DNA from: Pseudomonas luteola NBRC 103146
Lineage (GTDB): Bacteria > Pseudomonadota > Gammaproteobacteria > Pseudomonadales > Pseudomonadaceae
Assembly (NCBI RefSeq): GCF_002091675.1
Contig: NZ_BDAE01000001.1
Span: 248,001-312,000 of the forward strand
DNA: 64,000 bases
Direction of reading: 5' to 3'
Part shown: piece after piece, positions 33,851 to 44,149 of the stretch
Numbering within the stretch: position 1 is the first letter of the stretch
Layout of the letters: each line of letters starts with the position of its first letter
Notes under the pieces: generated by a model
Databases searched by the model: none
What the model was told of the DNA's origin: nothing
Seen by the model: only the letters and a program-made list of their open reading frames with translations
Position numbers and translations under genes: made by a program

Positions 33851-35839
33851 TCAGCGAACGATATGCAGGAAATGCATGTGACGCTCGTATTGATCCAGGA
33901 TGTCGCCAATCACGTCGTCCCGGCTCCAGCCCATCACGTCATAATCCTGACCGCCTTCCTTCAGGTGCACATCGGCACGGAAGTATTTGCGATCCTCGCG
34001 CTCGTTCTGGTCGCTCTGTGTGTCCCCCATGACAAAGCTCGGCATGGCATACGCGCGCGGGCGAACCTCATACACGAACTCAGGGTTCTCCTCAGGACCG
34101 ACCTCAATACGTACCCGGCCATCGTCGCCATCTTTTACGCTGACAAGATAGCTCTGCTTACGCAGCTCTTCAGCAACAGATTCACACGCAGGCTTAACCA
34201 CCTCCCCGATGAAGCGCACCACGTGGGTACGACGCGGGAACATGGCCAGATTACGCAGGCGACGCTGCCAGCCACCGGCTGAACGAGGCGCAGGGCGAGA
34301 GATATTCAGCGCCTGGTAGCGGATACCCCGCTTGGTGGCATCGAGCTTGAGCGCCTTGAGTAGGCCCCACATCGAACAGAGCAGTGCGATGGTAAAGGGC
34401 AGCGCCGTGGCAATTGTCGCCGTTTGCAGGGCCTTGAGACCATCGGCCAGGAGCAGCGCAATCGCCACGATGCCCATGGAGGCCGCCCAGAAGACTCGTT
34501 GCCAGACCGGCGTCTTGTCCATGCCGCCGGAGGCGAGCATGTCGACCACCATCGCGCCGGAGTCCGCCGATGTTACGAAGAACACCACAACCATGATGAT
34601 GGCTACCATGGAAATAGCCGACGCAAAGGGGAAATGCTCGAGGAAGGCAAACAGCGCCAGGGAGCTGTCTTTGTTCACGGCATCGCCTAGTGACGTAATG
34701 CCCTGCCAGGAGATCATGTGAATGGCGGTATCACCAAATACGGTCATCCAGAACAGCGTAAAGCCGGCCGGTACCAGCAGCACCCCGGAGACAAACTCGC
34801 GGATCGTGCGGCCGCGGGAGATGCGGGCAATGAACAGACCCACGAAAGGCGACCATGCCAGCCACCAGCCCCAGTAGAACAGCGTCCAGCCGCCGATCCA
34901 GTCGTTGGGCTTATAGGCATAGAGGTTAAAGGTACGGCTGACAATCTCGGTCAGGTAGCCACCGGTATTCTGCACAAAGGTTTGCAGAATGAACACGGTG
35001 GGCCCCAGGACCAGCACCATCAGGAGCAGCAGCACGGCCAGTCCCAGGTTCAGCTCCGACAGGCGACGAACCCCTTTGTCCAGGCCGGTAACCACCGATA
35101 GGGTCGCCAGGGCCGTAGTCGCAATGATCAGGCCGATCTGCACCGGCACCGACACTTCCAGACCGAACAGGTAGTTGAGACCGGTATTGATCTGCGCGAC
35201 GCCAAAGCCCAGGGATGTTGCCACCCCTAGAACGGTACCCAGGATGGCGAAAATATCCACCGCATGGCCGATTGGCCCGTAGATACGTTCACCAATCAGG
35301 GGATACAACGCTGAGCGCAGCGTTAGCGGCAGCCCGTGACGGAAGCTGAAGTACGCGAGGATCAGCGCCACGATGGCGTAGATAGCCCAGGCATGCAGGC
35401 CCCAGTGGAAGAAGGTGATGATCAACGCCTCACGGGCGGCGTCCACTGTGCCAGACTGGCCAGTGGGCGGCGACAGGAAGTGCATGACCGGCTCGGCCAC
35501 GCCAAAGAACATCAGGCCGATCCCCATGCCCGCCGAAAACAGCATGGCAAACCAGGTCGTGCTGCTGTAGTCCGGCTCGCTGTGGTCCGGGCCGAGCTTG
35601 ATGTCGCCATAACGGCTGACGCCCAGAAAGACTACGGTCAAGAGGATCAGCGCCACCGCCAGAATGTAGAACCAGCTGACGTTCGTAATAATCCAGGACT
35701 GAATGAGACCAAAGACGCTTTGCGCGCTCTCGTGAAAGGCACTGGCATAGATGACCAGGATAAGGATAAGCAAGGTCGAGCCCCAGAAAACCGGGGGATT
35801 GAGGGTACGGGTAGGTGGTGATTGGCTTTCGGTGGCCAT
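33851..35839 (-). CDS. betT: BCCT family choline/betaine transporter (BetT-like)
   Basis: A 662-residue betaine-choline-carnitine transporter. Twelve helices occupy about residues 15-510. The tryptophan-rich signature GGWTLFYWGWWLAWSPFVG and FIARISRGRTIREF are clear, as is the glycine-rich AMLFSAGMGIGLMFFGVAEP in helix 3. After about residue 525 there is a long cytoplasmic tail (135 residues), as in BetT, which may sense osmolarity. ATG 35839 follows AAGGAGAAAGTGCCTG. Choline uptake for glycine betaine synthesis is the likely role. Confidence 0.9.
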   Translation of the reverse strand: MATESQSPPTRTLNPPVFWGSTLLILILVIYASAFHESAQSVFGLIQSWIITNVSWFYILAVALILLTVVFLGVSRYGDIKLGPDHSEPDYSSTTWFAMLFSAGMGIGLMFFGVAEPVMHFLSPPTGQSGTVDAAREALIITFFHWGLHAWAIYAIVALILAYFSFRHGLPLTLRSALYPLIGERIYGPIGHAVDIFAILGTVLGVATSLGFGVAQINTGLNYLFGLEVSVPVQIGLIIATTALATLSVVTGLDKGVRRLSELNLGLAVLLLLMVLVLGPTVFILQTFVQNTGGYLTEIVSRTFNLYAYKPNDWIGGWTLFYWGWWLAWSPFVGLFIARISRGRTIREFVSGVLLVPAGFTLFWMTVFGDTAIHMISWQGITSLGDAVNKDSSLALFAFLEHFPFASAISMVAIIMVVVFFVTSADSGAMVVDMLASGGMDKTPVWQRVFWAASMGIVAIALLLADGLKALQTATIATALPFTIALLCSMWGLLKALKLDATKRGIRYQALNISRPAPRSAGGWQRRLRNLAMFPRRTHVVRFIGEVVKPACESVAEELRKQSYLVSVKDGDDGRVRIEVGPEENPEFVYEVRPRAYAMPSFVMGDTQSDQNEREDRKYFRADVHLKEGGQDYDVMGWSRDDVIGDILDQYERHMHFLHIVR

Positions 35840-35949
35840 CAGGCACTTTCTCCTTTTCTGTCGGCGCCAAGGTGGCTGCAAAGGAGTGCCTAGCCGACCC
35901 GCTCCGAGGGTCGGCATTGAAACACGAGGTGGTTGTCGCTCAGGTCACC

Positions 35950-37455
35950 TCAGGCACTCGCGGGTCTGTACTGCAATGCTTCAGCCAGATGAGACCGCAA
36001 AATCTGCGGCTCTGCTGCAAGATCGGCTAACGTACGTGCCACCTTGATCACTCGGTGCAGGGCGCGCAGGGACAGCCCCAGCCGTTCACCTGCGCTCTCG
36101 ATCCACCGCTGGTCGTCTGCCGTCAATGCACAGTGTTGGTGCAAGGCACGCAAATCCAGAAAGGCGTTCGCCACCCCTTGGCGAGCCAGTTGCCGCTCAC
36201 GGGCGGCGGCGACCTGTTCGGCAGCCTGTTGCGTTGTAAGGCGGCCGGAATCGTTCTTGGTGTCAGGGCCGCCCAGACGCACACTTTCCCGGGCGACAGT
36301 GATATGCATGTCGATCCGGTCCAGCAGTGGACCGGAAAGTTTACCACGATAACGTTGTACCTGATCGGGCGAGCAACGGCAGCGGCCGGCCGGATCACCC
36401 AGATAGCCGCATGGGCAGGGGTTCATGGCGGCGACCAGTTGGAAGCGGGCCGGAAAGCGGACACGGTCTCGGGCACGGGAAATCACGATCTCGCCACTTT
36501 CCAGCGGCTCGCGCAGAACTTCCAACACCTTGCGGTCAAATTCGGGCAGCTCGTCCAGAAACAGCACGCCTTGATGCGCCAGAGTGATCTCGCCCGGGCG
36601 AGGGCGACTACCGCCACCCACCAGGGCGGGGCCCGAAGCCGAGTGATGCGGCTGCCGGAATGGCCGCTGCGGCCAGTGAGCCATGGGCGTGTGGCTGGCG
36701 ACCGAATGAATCGCAGCCACTTCCAGGGCTTCGAATTCATTCAAGGGCGGCAGCAGACCGGGCAGGCGGCTGGCCAGCAGGGTCTTTCCAGTCCCAGGAG
36801 GGCCTGCCAGCAAGAGGTTGTGCGAGCCTGCCGCTGCAACCACCAGAGCGCGTTTGGCAGCCACTTGGCCCTGCACGTCAATAAGGTCGGGATAGGGTTG
36901 CTCCTGCCGTCTCAACCCTTGGGCTTCGTACGGCGTAAGGGGCGTCTGCCCTGTAAAGTGCGCTGCGATCTCCAGCAGATGGCCCACCGCGATGACTTTA
37001 AGCCCGCTAGCCAGGCTGGCTTCCTCGGCGTTTTCATGGGGCACGATCAGTGTGCGCCCGGCTTCCCGTGCGGCAAGCGCTGCGGGTAATACGCCCTGGA
37101 CGGGGCGCAGTGCACCGGAGAGCGCCAGCTCACCCAGGCATTCGATATCGGCCAGGGCATCCGCGGGTAGCTGCGCACTGGCCGCTAGAATGCCAAGGGC
37201 AATGGCCAGATCGAAGCGGCCACCATCCTTGGGCAGGTCGGCAGGGGCAAGGTTTAGGGTGATGCGGCGTGCCGGAAAGTCGAAGCCTGAATTGAGGATG
37301 GCGCTACGCACGCGATCCTTACTCTCCTTGACGGCGGTTTCCGGCAGGCCGACCAGGGTCAATGCGGGCAGACCGTTGGCCAGATGCGCTTCTACAGTGA
37401 CACAGGGGGCTTCCACGCCCACCTGGGCGCGGCTACAAACGATGGCGAGGGACAT
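35950..37455 (-). CDS. comM: ComM/YifB family Mg-chelatase-like ATPase
   Basis: A 501-residue AAA+ helicase-type protein. An N-terminal Lon-like fold (SLAIVCSRAQVGVEAPCVTVE) is followed by Walker A AGPPGTGKT (about 218-226), Walker B LFLDELPEFDRKVLE and the MNPCPCGYLGDP zinc-binding segment of ComM. ComM drives branch migration of DNA during natural transformation. The true start is ATG 37455, five bases after AAGGAG; a GTG two codons earlier overlaps the ribosome site. Fourth-base spacing places the small UbiK-type gene 33 bp upstream in the same direction. Confidence 0.92.
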   Translation of the reverse strand: MSLAIVCSRAQVGVEAPCVTVEAHLANGLPALTLVGLPETAVKESKDRVRSAILNSGFDFPARRITLNLAPADLPKDGGRFDLAIALGILAASAQLPADALADIECLGELALSGALRPVQGVLPAALAAREAGRTLIVPHENAEEASLASGLKVIAVGHLLEIAAHFTGQTPLTPYEAQGLRRQEQPYPDLIDVQGQVAAKRALVVAAAGSHNLLLAGPPGTGKTLLASRLPGLLPPLNEFEALEVAAIHSVASHTPMAHWPQRPFRQPHHSASGPALVGGGSRPRPGEITLAHQGVLFLDELPEFDRKVLEVLREPLESGEIVISRARDRVRFPARFQLVAAMNPCPCGYLGDPAGRCRCSPDQVQRYRGKLSGPLLDRIDMHITVARESVRLGGPDTKNDSGRLTTQQAAEQVAAARERQLARQGVANAFLDLRALHQHCALTADDQRWIESAGERLGLSLRALHRVIKVARTLADLAAEPQILRSHLAEALQYRPASA

Positions 37456-37488
37456 GATCACTCCTTGATCAGTGTCCCGCCGGCCGGG

Positions 37489-37839
37489 TTATTCGGCGGT
37501 CGGCGGGGTGGGTTCCGTTTTGTTGTTCTGGAAAGCCATTTTGGCTGATGTCGGTGCGTCCTGTGCAGGCTGGGCGGCAGCAGCAGGCTCTTTGCCTTGG
37601 CCTTCCAATTCGGCCAGGCGAGCTTCCAAGGCCTCAAGGCGAGCGCGGGTGCGTTCAAGGACCAGCATCTGGGTGTCGAATTCTTCACGGCTAACCAGAT
37701 CGAGCTTGCTAAATCCGCTCTGCATCAGTGCCTTGAACTGGTTTTCGATATCGGCACGGGGCGAGCCTTCTCCGAACAGGCGGCTGGCTTGTTGGGTCAG
37801 GGAGTCGAGTAGCGCTTTGGGTGGGAACATACGCTTCAT
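37489..37839 (-). CDS. ubiK: UbiK/YqiC accessory factor for ubiquinone synthesis
   Basis: A 116-residue membrane-fusogenic (BMFP) protein. A central amphipathic and coiled region (NQFKALMQSGFSKLDLVSREEFDTQMLVLERTR ... LEALEARLAELE) matches UbiK, in which LDLVSREEFD is nearly invariant. It helps the Ubi enzyme complex meet lipid. The last 30 residues are Ala/Pro-rich and variable. ATG 37839 is used; ATG at residue 4 is possible. Confidence 0.85.
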   Translation of the reverse strand: MKRMFPPKALLDSLTQQASRLFGEGSPRADIENQFKALMQSGFSKLDLVSREEFDTQMLVLERTRARLEALEARLAELEGQGKEPAAAAQPAQDAPTSAKMAFQNNKTEPTPPTAE

Positions 37840-37934
37840 CCATTAAAAAGTGTTTGGACCAGTGTATCACGCTCCTTTCCAGCGCCAGGATGCCGGGCAT
37901 CTGCACATTTTTTGGGCACCCCTTCCGGGCACTG

Positions 37935-37951
37935 TGCGCCAGGATGGTGCG
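37935..37951 (+). promoter_or_regulatory. NtrC-binding site upstream of glnK
   Basis: TGCGCCAGGATGGTGCG fits the NtrC palindrome TGCACC-N4-TGGTGCA with changes only at the fourth and last bases. It stands about 92 bp upstream of the sigma-54 element, a normal enhancer distance. A weaker related sequence (TGCGCC ... TTTTGCA) is at 38003-38021. Confidence 0.7.
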
Positions 37952-38026
37952 ATCTGCTGTGAAATGGACGCTATCTCATTCAACCGAAGCGCATAGAGGC
38001 GTTGCGCCATGCGGTTTTGCACGAAA

Positions 38027-38041
38027 TGGCAAGGTTTCTGC
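38027..38041 (+). promoter_or_regulatory. Sigma-54 (-24/-12) promoter of glnK-amtB
   Basis: TGGCAAGGTTTCTGC matches the consensus TGGCACGN4TTGC at 9 of 11 fixed positions, with invariant GG and GC spaced by ten bases. Together with the upstream NtrC site it predicts nitrogen-limitation control of glnK-amtB. Confidence 0.78.
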
Positions 38042-38180
38042 TTTAGCCGTTATGACAGAGGCATCACGCACCAGGGATGCGGAAGCGAAGCGGTGATTGC
38101 TTCGTAGGCGGGCGAGGGTGGCGGCGAACCGTTTTAGAGCGGGGCGACGTTACAAAGCCACAGACTGCGCTTAGACTTGA

Positions 38181-38564
<384 letters not shown>

Positions 38565-38605
38565 AAAACACCGTACTCCATACCCCAAAGCCCCAGGAGA
38601 ACATC

Positions 38606-39943
38606 ATGACTCTGCGCAAGTACGCAGGGCTAGGAGCCCTTTTGTCCCTCGCTATGCCGAGCCTTGCCATGGCTCAGGAAGCAGCGGCGGAGCCGACGTT
38701 GAATAGCGGCGATACGGCATGGATGCTGGTGTCTACAGCACTCGTGCTTTTCATGACCATTCCGGGCCTGGCGCTGTTTTATGGCGGCATGGTTCGTGCC
38801 AAGAACATCCTGTCGGTAATGATGCAGTGTTTCGCCATTACCGGCCTGATCAGTATTCTCTGGATGATCTACGGTTACAGCCTTGCCTTCGATACCACAG
38901 GCATGGAAAAAGGCGTAACCAATTTCAATTCCTTTATCGGCGGTTTCGGCAAGGCCTTCCTGAGTTCCATTACCCATGATGGGCTGACAGGTGCGGCTGC
39001 GCTGTTCCCCGAAAGCATTTTCGTCACCTTTCAGATGACCTTTGCGATCATCACCCCGGCGCTGATCGTGGGTGCGTTCGCCGAGCGTATGAAGTTCTCC
39101 GCCATGCTGGTCTTTACCGGTGTGTGGTTCACCCTGGTCTACGCACCGATCGCCCATATGGTGTGGAGCGGTGACGGTGGCCTGATGTGGGATTGGGGCG
39201 TGCTGGATTTTGCTGGCGGCACCGTGGTTCACATCAACGCCGGTATTGCTGGTCTCGTGGCTGCCCTGGTGCTGGGCAAGCGCAAGGGCTATCCGACCAC
39301 CCCGATGGCACCGCACAACCTTGGGTATACCCTGGTCGGCGCCGCCATGCTGTGGGTGGGCTGGTTCGGTTTCAACGCAGGCTCCGCCGTTGCGGCAAAC
39401 GGCACTGCCGGCATGGCGATGCTGGTTACCCAGATCGCAACCGCCTCGGCAGCTCTGGCCTGGATGTTTGCTGAATGGATCACCCACGGTAAGCCCAGCG
39501 CCCTGGGGATCGCCTCGGGTGTGGTTGCCGGTCTGGTGGCCATTACTCCGGCTGCCGGTACAGTCGGCCCGATGGGTGCGCTGATCATCGGTGCGGTCGC
39601 GGGTGTGATCTGTTTCTTCTGCGCCACCAGCCTCAAGCGCAAGATTGGGTATGACGATTCCCTGGACGCCTTTGGTGTGCATGGTGTCGGCGGTATCGTG
39701 GGCGCGCTGCTGACCGGTATCTTCGCAGCACCAGCTCTAGGCGGCTTCGGCACCGTGACCGATATTGGCGGCCAGCTGTGGATTCAGCTCAAGGGCGTGC
39801 TGTTCACACTGGTGTATACCGGCATCCTGACCTTCGTCATCCTGAAGGTGATCGACATGGTCATGGGCCTGCGTGTCAGCGATGAGGAAGAGACCGTGGG
39901 TCTGGACCTGACGCTGCACAACGAGCGTGGTTACAATATGTAA
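38606..39943 (+). CDS. amtB: Ammonium transporter AmtB
   Basis: A 445-residue ammonium channel with an N-terminal signal peptide cut after about residue 23 (LAMA|QEAAAEP) and eleven helices. Pore histidines are found in DFAGGTVVHINAG and FGVHGVGGIVGALLTG. The trimer passes ammonium across the inner membrane and is closed by GlnK, its operon partner. A strong terminator ends the operon. Confidence 0.96.
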   Translation: MTLRKYAGLGALLSLAMPSLAMAQEAAAEPTLNSGDTAWMLVSTALVLFMTIPGLALFYGGMVRAKNILSVMMQCFAITGLISILWMIYGYSLAFDTTGMEKGVTNFNSFIGGFGKAFLSSITHDGLTGAAALFPESIFVTFQMTFAIITPALIVGAFAERMKFSAMLVFTGVWFTLVYAPIAHMVWSGDGGLMWDWGVLDFAGGTVVHINAGIAGLVAALVLGKRKGYPTTPMAPHNLGYTLVGAAMLWVGWFGFNAGSAVAANGTAGMAMLVTQIATASAALAWMFAEWITHGKPSALGIASGVVAGLVAITPAAGTVGPMGALIIGAVAGVICFFCATSLKRKIGYDDSLDAFGVHGVGGIVGALLTGIFAAPALGGFGTVTDIGGQLWIQLKGVLFTLVYTGILTFVILKVIDMVMGLRVSDEEETVGLDLTLHNERGYNM

Positions 39944-39970
39944 TAGCGAGCCGGCTACCGTTTATCGGTC

Positions 39971-39998
39971 AAAAAAGGGCGCCTTCGGGCGCTCTTTT
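39971..39998 (+). terminator. Intrinsic terminator of glnK-amtB
   Basis: An 8-bp stem (AGGGCGCC with GGCGCTCT, one G-T pair) capped by a TTCG tetraloop, followed by T's and preceded by six A. Confidence 0.9.
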
Positions 39999-40144
39999 CG
40001 TATGCGCGAAAGAAAGTCATTTTTCGTGCGTTATTGCCCGGAACACCGGCTCGCAGCCCCGGTCTGAACGTCAGCTTTAAAGAGCCTCTTTGTTTTTTCG
40101 AAAGCCGCGCTAGAATGCGCGCCCAGCAAGCCTAGGAGTCCGCC

Positions 40145-40570
40145 ATGTGGCATCAGCGACAGATCACGCTGCGCGCCCGAAGCCGTGGATTCCATCTCAT
40201 CACGGATGAGGTGGAATCGGCCTTGCCCGAACTGGAAAGCTGTCAGATCGGGCTGCTGAACCTGTGGCTGCAGCACACGTCGGCTTCATTGACGATCAAT
40301 GAAAATGCCGACAGTGCGGTGCGTCGCGATTTCGAGCGGTTCTTCAACCAGCTCGTGCCGCAGAACGTGCCAGGGTACGAACACGATTACGAAGGGCCGG
40401 ACGATCTACCGGCACACTTCAAGAGCAGCCTTCTGGGCTGCAGCCTGACCATACCCGTGCAGGCCGGAAGGCTGGCGCTAGGGACGTGGCAGGGGATTTA
40501 CCTGGGTGAGCACCGTGACCATGGCGGCGCTCGTCGGATAATGGCTACCTTGCAGGGTATGCCAGCATGA
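40145..40570 (+). CDS. yjbQ: YjbQ family protein (UPF0047)
   Basis: A 141-residue protein of the YjbQ/UPF0047 family, which has weak thiamine-phosphate-synthase activity in vitro. Family marks are [34 protein letters not shown] and [20 protein letters not shown] with its histidines. Physiological role is not clear. It is read alone, after AGGAGTCCGCC. Confidence 0.9.
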   Translation: MWHQRQITLRARSRGFHLITDEVESALPELESCQIGLLNLWLQHTSASLTINENADSAVRRDFERFFNQLVPQNVPGYEHDYEGPDDLPAHFKSSLLGCSLTIPVQAGRLALGTWQGIYLGEHRDHGGARRIMATLQGMPA

Positions 40571-40638
40571 ATTTTTCTTGAGCAGCCACGTCAAACTCGC
40601 GGCTGGTCAATAACTAACCTGGTTTTCGAGGGTTTTTT

Positions 40639-40968
40639 ATGAGTGATGAAGAGCTGGAACAGGACGATATCGAGTCCACTGATGATGACGATACCGAGGA
40701 CTTTGCTGCGGCTGCAGACGAGCCCGATGTAGAAGTCGACGACAGTGCCGAGGCGGAAGAACCTGCTGCAGGCAAAGGGAAGAAGAAAAAAGAAGCCGAG
40801 CCCGAGGAGTTGCCCTCCATTGAGGCCAAGCAGAAGGAGCGTGATGCGCTCGCCAAGGCCATGGAAGAGTTTCTGGCCCGTGGCGGTAAAGTGCAGGAGA
40901 TCGACGCGAATGTTGTTGCTGACCCGCCTAAAAAGCCTGACAGCAAGTACGGCAGCCGCCCGATATGA
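40639..40968 (+). CDS. sutA: RNA polymerase-binding regulator SutA
   Basis: A 109-residue protein matching SutA, a Pseudomonas protein that binds RNA polymerase and raises transcription (including rRNA) during slow growth. The N-terminal 55 residues are a very acidic disordered tail (DDDDTEDFAAAADEPDVEVDD). A short conserved helix (ELPSIEAKQKERDALAKAMEEFLARGG) and the fixed end VADPPKKPDSKYGSRPI follow. A terminator lies right after the stop, so it is monocistronic. Confidence 0.93.
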   Translation: MSDEELEQDDIESTDDDDTEDFAAAADEPDVEVDDSAEAEEPAAGKGKKKKEAEPEELPSIEAKQKERDALAKAMEEFLARGGKVQEIDANVVADPPKKPDSKYGSRPI

Positions 40969-40972
40969 TTTT

Positions 40973-41000
40973 AAAACCCGCCTGTATGGCGGGTTTTTTA
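40973..41000 (+). terminator. Intrinsic terminator of sutA
   Basis: AAAACCCGCC and GGCGGGTTTT arms around a TGTAT loop, then T-run. It begins a few bases after the stop codon. Confidence 0.92.
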
Positions 41001-41064
41001 TGGGTAGCGGATTCTGGCGTGGACATTATCCTGTGCAGTCCATCTGCAGGAAGACTTCATACCG

Positions 41065-41859
41065 ATGACCTCAACCCCAACCCTTCAGGCGCGCTGGCAG
41101 AGCCTGCGTGACCTTGCCTCTAGTGCCATTGTCCAGGAGCGCGCCCTGGAGCCCTGGCTGACCGAATCCATTCTGGAGCAGAAAGAGCTGGGGAGTGCCC
41201 TGGCATTTCGTCTGAGCCGAACGCTTACCGTCGATGCGGTGCAGCGGCACACGCTGCACGCGCGTTTCGTGAGCGTGCAGCAGGAGCATCCTGCGCTGAT
41301 CGAGAGCGCCTGGGCTGACCTTGAGGCTACTGTCACACGCGACCCTGCCTTCGATACCCCGTTGGAGGTTTTCCTGTTTTCCAAGGGCTTCCTGGCGATC
41401 CAGGCCTACCGCCTCGGACACCGGCTCTGGCTCGACGGGAACCGCATGCTGCCGCTTTATATCCAGGCTCGCTGTAACGAGATGCTGGCTGTAGACATCC
41501 ATCCGGCCAGCCGCATTGGGCAGGGCATCATGCTCGACCATGGTACGGGTATCGTAATTGGCGAGACGGCGGTGGTCGAGGATGACGTGTCCATTCTGCA
41601 GGCAGTCACCCTGGGCGGGACGGGCAAGGAGTGTGGTGACCGGCATCCCAAGGTGCGACGCGGCGTGATGATCGGCGCCGGCGCGAAGATTCTGGGCAAC
41701 ATCGAAATTGGCGAAGGAGCCAAAGTTGGGGCGGGCAGCATCGTGCTCAAGCCGGTCGCACCGCATACCACCGTGGTCGGCAACCCGGCCCGACCGGTTG
41801 GCACGCCACGCCACGAACAACCGGCACTGGTGATGGATCAGTCGTTCGATCAGGACTGA
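41065..41859 (+). CDS. cysE: Serine O-acetyltransferase CysE
   Basis: A 264-residue enzyme making O-acetylserine from serine and acetyl-CoA, the first step to cysteine. N-terminal helices are followed by left-handed beta-helix repeats (about 140-235). Catalytic residues are in DHGTGIVIGET and GDRHPKVRRG. The full N-terminal domain fits the hexameric CysE type. It faces the HAD gene, with 13 bases between stops. Confidence 0.93.
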   Translation: MTSTPTLQARWQSLRDLASSAIVQERALEPWLTESILEQKELGSALAFRLSRTLTVDAVQRHTLHARFVSVQQEHPALIESAWADLEATVTRDPAFDTPLEVFLFSKGFLAIQAYRLGHRLWLDGNRMLPLYIQARCNEMLAVDIHPASRIGQGIMLDHGTGIVIGETAVVEDDVSILQAVTLGGTGKECGDRHPKVRRGVMIGAGAKILGNIEIGEGAKVGAGSIVLKPVAPHTTVVGNPARPVGTPRHEQPALVMDQSFDQD

Positions 41860-41872
41860 TCCACCGTGTCGG

Positions 41873-42568
41873 TTAGCTCCAGCGCTCCAATACCACGGGG
41901 AGCTCGTTGAGGCTGCGGATCTCGGCATCCGGCGCATTTTCACCGGACCAGGGCTTGCCTGTAGGGTTGAACCAGATGGCCCGTAGCCCGGCCTGCTGAG
42001 CGCCCTGGATGTCATCGACAGGGTTATCGCCTACGTGCACCGCCGCATCGGCGGTCACGCCTGCCCTGCGTAGCGCTTCGTTGAAGGGATGCGGGTCGGG
42101 CTTGCCGATACCCAGCTCTTCTGCGCATAGGGCAAAACGGAAATAGTCAGCCAGGCCGATCTCGTGAACATCGGCATTGCCATTGGTCAGTACGCCCAGG
42201 TCATAGCGCAGCGATAGCTGTTCCAGCGTCTCGTGCACGTCCTCGTACAGGGTGACCTGCTGACGAGCAGCCAGGTAGATGGCGAAACCGGCTTCGGCCA
42301 GCTGCCCGGCCTCAGGCTCTTCGTAACCGGCATCCTGCAAGGCTCCATGAATGACGCGGCGGCGCAGTTCGCTGACGCGGTGCCGGAGGCCGGGGTCGCG
42401 CTCCAGGAGCCGATCCCTGATCTGCCACAGGTGCTCAACCGGGACCGGTCCCAGCCGTGATGCCTCGGTTTCCATCCAGGTACGAAGCGCATCTTCGGCG
42501 CTGTGGATGACCGGGGCTATATCCCAGAGGGTGTCATCGAGATCGAAGGTAATCAGGCGGATAGTCAT
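41873..42568 (-). CDS. HAD-superfamily hydrolase (YigB-like)
   Basis: A 231-residue haloacid-dehalogenase-type phosphatase. Motif I is [10 protein letters not shown], motif II LGVLTNG, motif III lysine in [11 protein letters not shown] and motif [15 protein letters not shown]. YigB of E. coli, next to xerC, dephosphorylates FMN; the same neighbourhood here supports that role. Its start overlaps the xerC stop by four bases (ATGA), so it is last in the run. Confidence 0.9.
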   Translation of the reverse strand: MTIRLITFDLDDTLWDIAPVIHSAEDALRTWMETEASRLGPVPVEHLWQIRDRLLERDPGLRHRVSELRRRVIHGALQDAGYEEPEAGQLAEAGFAIYLAARQQVTLYEDVHETLEQLSLRYDLGVLTNGNADVHEIGLADYFRFALCAEELGIGKPDPHPFNEALRRAGVTADAAVHVGDNPVDDIQGAQQAGLRAIWFNPTGKPWSGENAPDAEIRSLNELPVVLERWS

Positions 42569-43458
42569 GTGGATTCTGTTTTTCGCTTGGCACGTGGATG
42601 GGCATCATCATAGACCTGTGCCAGGTGCTGGAAATCCAGATGGGTATAGATCTGGGTCGTGGCGATGTCCGCGTGGCCCAGCAGCTCCTGTACGGCGCGC
42701 AGATCACGGGAAGTTTCCAGCATATGACTGGCAAAGCTATGGCGCAGCATGTGCGGGTGCAGGTGCTGGCCCAGTTCGCGTACGCCCGCTTCACGGACAC
42801 GTAGCTGAATCGCTCTTGGCGTGAGGCGTCTGCCGCTCTGACCGATGAACACGGCATCATCCTGGGCGGCCAGGGCGCGTTGCGGCAGCCAGCGTTCCAT
42901 AGCCTCCCGCGCCTTGCTGCCCACCGGGACGATACGCCGCTTGTTGCCCTTGCCGCGAACGCTGATCAGGCCGTCTTTAAGGTCCAGATCGACAATATCC
43001 AGCCCGACCAGCTCGGACAGGCGCAGACCAGAGGAGTAGAAGAGTTCAAGCATCGCCTGGTCGCGCAGGGCAATGAAGTCATCCTCCACGGCGCCATCCA
43101 GGAGTTGTGTGGTGCGGTCCACGTCGAGGTTCTTGGGTAGCTGTTTCTGGCCTTTGGGTGCACTGACACCATTGGCGGGATCATGCTGGCAGACTCCCTC
43201 GCGAATGAGGTACTGATAAAAGCCCCGGATGGCCGAGAGCAGACGAGAGAGACTGCGGCTGGACTGCCCCTTGCGGTGCAGCTGAACGATCAGGGCGCGC
43301 AGCCGACGGGCGTCAAGGTTGTTCCAGTCGGTGAGCTGTTCTTCGCGGCAGAAGGCCAGGAGTTTCAGCAGGTCACGGCGGTAGCCGTCAAGGGTATGGA
43401 CCGACACCTGACGCTCGCTGCGTAGGTGTTGGTAGTAAGCGTCGAGGCGTTCTTCCAT
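42565..43458 (-). CDS. xerC: Tyrosine recombinase XerC
   Basis: A 297-residue site-specific recombinase that, with XerD, resolves chromosome dimers at dif. Catalytic residues are visible: Arg in SSGLRLSEL, Lys in RGKGNKRR, His/Arg in [12 protein letters not shown], His in [10 protein letters not shown] and nucleophile Tyr in QIYTHLD. ATG 43458 (MEERLDAYY) matches the family start; the frame runs 22 codons upstream. It starts one base after DUF484 ends. Confidence 0.95.
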   Translation of the reverse strand: MEERLDAYYQHLRSERQVSVHTLDGYRRDLLKLLAFCREEQLTDWNNLDARRLRALIVQLHRKGQSSRSLSRLLSAIRGFYQYLIREGVCQHDPANGVSAPKGQKQLPKNLDVDRTTQLLDGAVEDDFIALRDQAMLELFYSSGLRLSELVGLDIVDLDLKDGLISVRGKGNKRRIVPVGSKAREAMERWLPQRALAAQDDAVFIGQSGRRLTPRAIQLRVREAGVRELGQHLHPHMLRHSFASHMLETSRDLRAVQELLGHADIATTQIYTHLDFQHLAQVYDDAHPRAKRKTEST

Positions 43459-43459
43459 G

Positions 43460-44149
43460 TCAGCGTACCGAGCGAAGGGGAGTGGGAAAGCGCAGCAGGG
43501 CGCGAGACAACACTTCCGCCACATGGGTTAGAAATACCGTGCCTAGCGAGCTCTTGTAATGCTGTGGATCAGGACTTCCAATGGCAAGTACGCCATGCAT
43601 GCCTTGGTGAATCAAGGGTGCAACCGCGGCCGATCCAACCTCGTCCTGCGCGGCTTCGCCAAACAGAAACTTCAGCTCATGTGAGCGCAACGCCCCGCTG
43701 ACCGCCTTGCCGCCCGACAGCAGTCCACCAATACACTGGTGCGCCTCGGCGCTGGTCACGCTGCGGCCTACCGGCAAGGGCGATTCGTGGAAGAGAATCA
43801 GCCCGACGTAAGGCACCTTGAACTCATGGCGCAAGCTGTCTTCGACTGTGCTGATCACATCTTCCAATGTATTGGCATCCATGAGATCAAGCACGAGACG
43901 GCGGGTTTTATCGAACAAGCGGTCGTTATCGCGGGCCACATCCATCAGATGCGCCAGCCTATGACGCATCTCGACGTTGCGGTCGCGCAGCAGACCCAGC
44001 TGGCGCTCCACGAGGGAGACCGCCGTGCCGCGCTGGTGCGGAATGCGCATCTCGGCCAGCAGGTCCTCGCGGTCTGCAAAGAAGTCCGGATGCTGTTCCA
44101 GCCAGGCCGCAACCTGATCGGCATCGAGCGGGGGCGTTTGGTCTGTCAT
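43460..44149 (-). CDS. DUF484 family protein
   Basis: A 229-residue DUF484 protein, nearly always between dapF and xerC in gammaproteobacteria. The opening [29 protein letters not shown] and [14 protein letters not shown] coiled segment are typical; a GAF-like fold follows. Function unknown. ATG 44149 overlaps the dapF stop by four bases; the frame is open further upstream, inside dapF. Confidence 0.9.
   Translation of the reverse strand: MTDQTPPLDADQVAAWLEQHPDFFADREDLLAEMRIPHQRGTAVSLVERQLGLLRDRNVEMRHRLAHLMDVARDNDRLFDKTRRLVLDLMDANTLEDVISTVEDSLRHEFKVPYVGLILFHESPLPVGRSVTSAEAHQCIGGLLSGGKAVSGALRSHELKFLFGEAAQDEVGSAAVAPLIHQGMHGVLAIGSPDPQHYKSSLGTVFLTHVAEVLSRALLRFPTPLRSVR

Noticed and set aside
38630-39682. 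350-codon open frame opposite amtB
   Set aside because: Shadow of amtB; composition typical of antisense frames.
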